From Chloroflexota bacterium (GTDB lineage Bacteria > Chloroflexota > Limnocylindria > QHBO01): DNA of 5,870 bases. How positions within the stretch are numbered: the stretch's first letter is position 1; each line of letters begins with the position of its first letter. The translations under genes and the position numbers were made by a program. This document shows positions 5,449-5,870 of the stretch, piece by piece. Below the pieces are notes generated by a model. It made no database searches. It worked only from the letters and a program-made list of their open reading frames with translations, and had not been told where the DNA came from. Where the stretch lies: positions 1 to 5,870 of the forward strand of contig JAHWJN010000088.1 in the NCBI GenBank assembly GCA_019348395.1, written 5' to 3'.

Positions 5449-5870
5449 GTGCCCACGCTCGTCGAGCTGGTCCGTCCATGGGAGGGACGGGCGTATCGCC
5501 ACATCCCGGCCGCCGCCGGCAACGACATCCGCGACCTCCGCTACGCCCGCCGGCGAAGCAGCGGTCGATGGCACTGGCAGGGGCAGCCGACCCTGTACCT
5601 CGCCTCGAGCCCGGCGGTGGCGATCAGCGAGTTCGCGCGGCACCTCGCCCTGGATCGGGGCGGCGAGCTGGTGCCGGCGCGGCGCGCCGTGTACGAGCTC
5701 GGGGTCCGGGTCGATCGCAGCGTGGACCTGCGGGATAGTCGGATCCTTGCCCACATCGGTCGTGACGATGCCCCGGGGTGCTGGCTCGACGAACGCATCG
5801 CTCGGGCGGTCGCCACCTTCTTCCGCGACTCCCTGGCGGTCCAGGCGCTGTTCGTCCCGAGCGTCGCTCA
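5449..5870 (+). CDS. RES-domain toxin (3' end cut by window edge)
   Basis: The toxin partner of the Xre antitoxin. Characterised RES toxins (MbcT of Mycobacterium tuberculosis, Res of Pseudomonas putida) deplete cellular NAD+ and cause stasis or death. The frame opens with GTG two bases after the antitoxin stop, so coupled translation is likely; no ATG lies at the start. The 140 visible residues contain GRAYRHIP (13-20), GRWHWQG (39-45), TLYLASSPAVAISEFARHL (48-66) and LFVPSVA at the truncated end. Arg40, Tyr50 and Glu61 keep the 10- and 11-residue spacing of the conserved RES Arg-Tyr-Glu active-site residues, and Ser138 is placed like the conserved Ser of the family name. All signature residues are intact, so the toxin looks active. 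Family members are usually about 150-180 residues, so only a short C-terminal piece is missing. Confidence 0.9.
   Translation, partial: MPTLVELVRPWEGRAYRHIPAAAGNDIRDLRYARRRSSGRWHWQGQPTLYLASSPAVAISEFARHLALDRGGELVPARRAVYELGVRVDRSVDLRDSRILAHIGRDDAPGCWLDERIARAVATFFRDSLAVQALFVPSVA

Noticed and set aside
3599..5479. 626-codon open frame on the minus strand
   Set aside because: Lies antisense to the lipoprotein and antitoxin genes, which have clear motifs. Its translation is Arg/Gly/Val/His-rich with no recognisable domain; a shadow frame from high GC at third positions.
5415..5738. 107-codon open frame on the plus strand
   Set aside because: Overlaps the RES toxin in another frame; Arg/Pro/Gly-rich with no motif, whereas the GTG frame shows the RES signature.

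Overview
The window is uniformly GC-rich and bacterial, with tightly packed genes and no rRNA, tRNA, transposon or CRISPR array. Likely -10 boxes of the form TAxxAT sit unusually close to start codons. A four-subunit ferredoxin-linked oxidoreductase lies beside an envelope lipoprotein with a Pro/Thr linker, which would suit an uncultivated Chloroflexota lineage (Limnocylindria-like) or an actinobacterium. That taxonomic guess is weak, because no marker gene is present.

Positions 1-3358, minus strand: a 2-oxoacid:ferredoxin oxidoreductase operon read right to left, in the order ferredoxin (korD), alpha (korA), beta (korB), gamma (korC, cut by the left edge). korD/korA and korB/korC overlap by ATGA, a sign of translational coupling. 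korA and korB are instead separated by about 160 bases holding an AT-rich inverted repeat. Together the products should oxidatively decarboxylate a 2-oxoacid (2-oxoglutarate is the best guess) to acyl-CoA and reduce ferredoxin, or run the reverse carboxylation. The beta subunit is the odd one. After an intact catalytic core of about 256 residues it carries about 220 extra residues containing two copies of a charged helical motif in disordered-looking linkers.

Positions 3359-3469: a short divergent promoter region with two copies of a bipartite direct repeat and a -10-like box 8-9 bases before each start codon, suggesting leaderless or nearly leaderless transcripts in both directions.

Positions 3470-5065, plus strand: a lipoprotein with a Pro/Thr-rich linker, a small N-terminal domain and a C-terminal CapA-type (PGA_cap) metallophosphatase-like domain. 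It lacks the usual His of the HWG motif.

Positions 5066-5870, plus strand: a RES-Xre type II toxin-antitoxin module. A perfect inverted repeat overlapping the -10 box forms the likely autoregulatory operator. It is followed by an Xre/DUF2384 antitoxin and, two bases after its stop, a GTG-started RES-domain toxin that runs off the right edge with its Arg-Tyr-Glu-Ser signature visible.

Most of the window is recognisable. The parts least explained by known families are the korB extension, the korA-korB spacer element and the divergent direct repeats.
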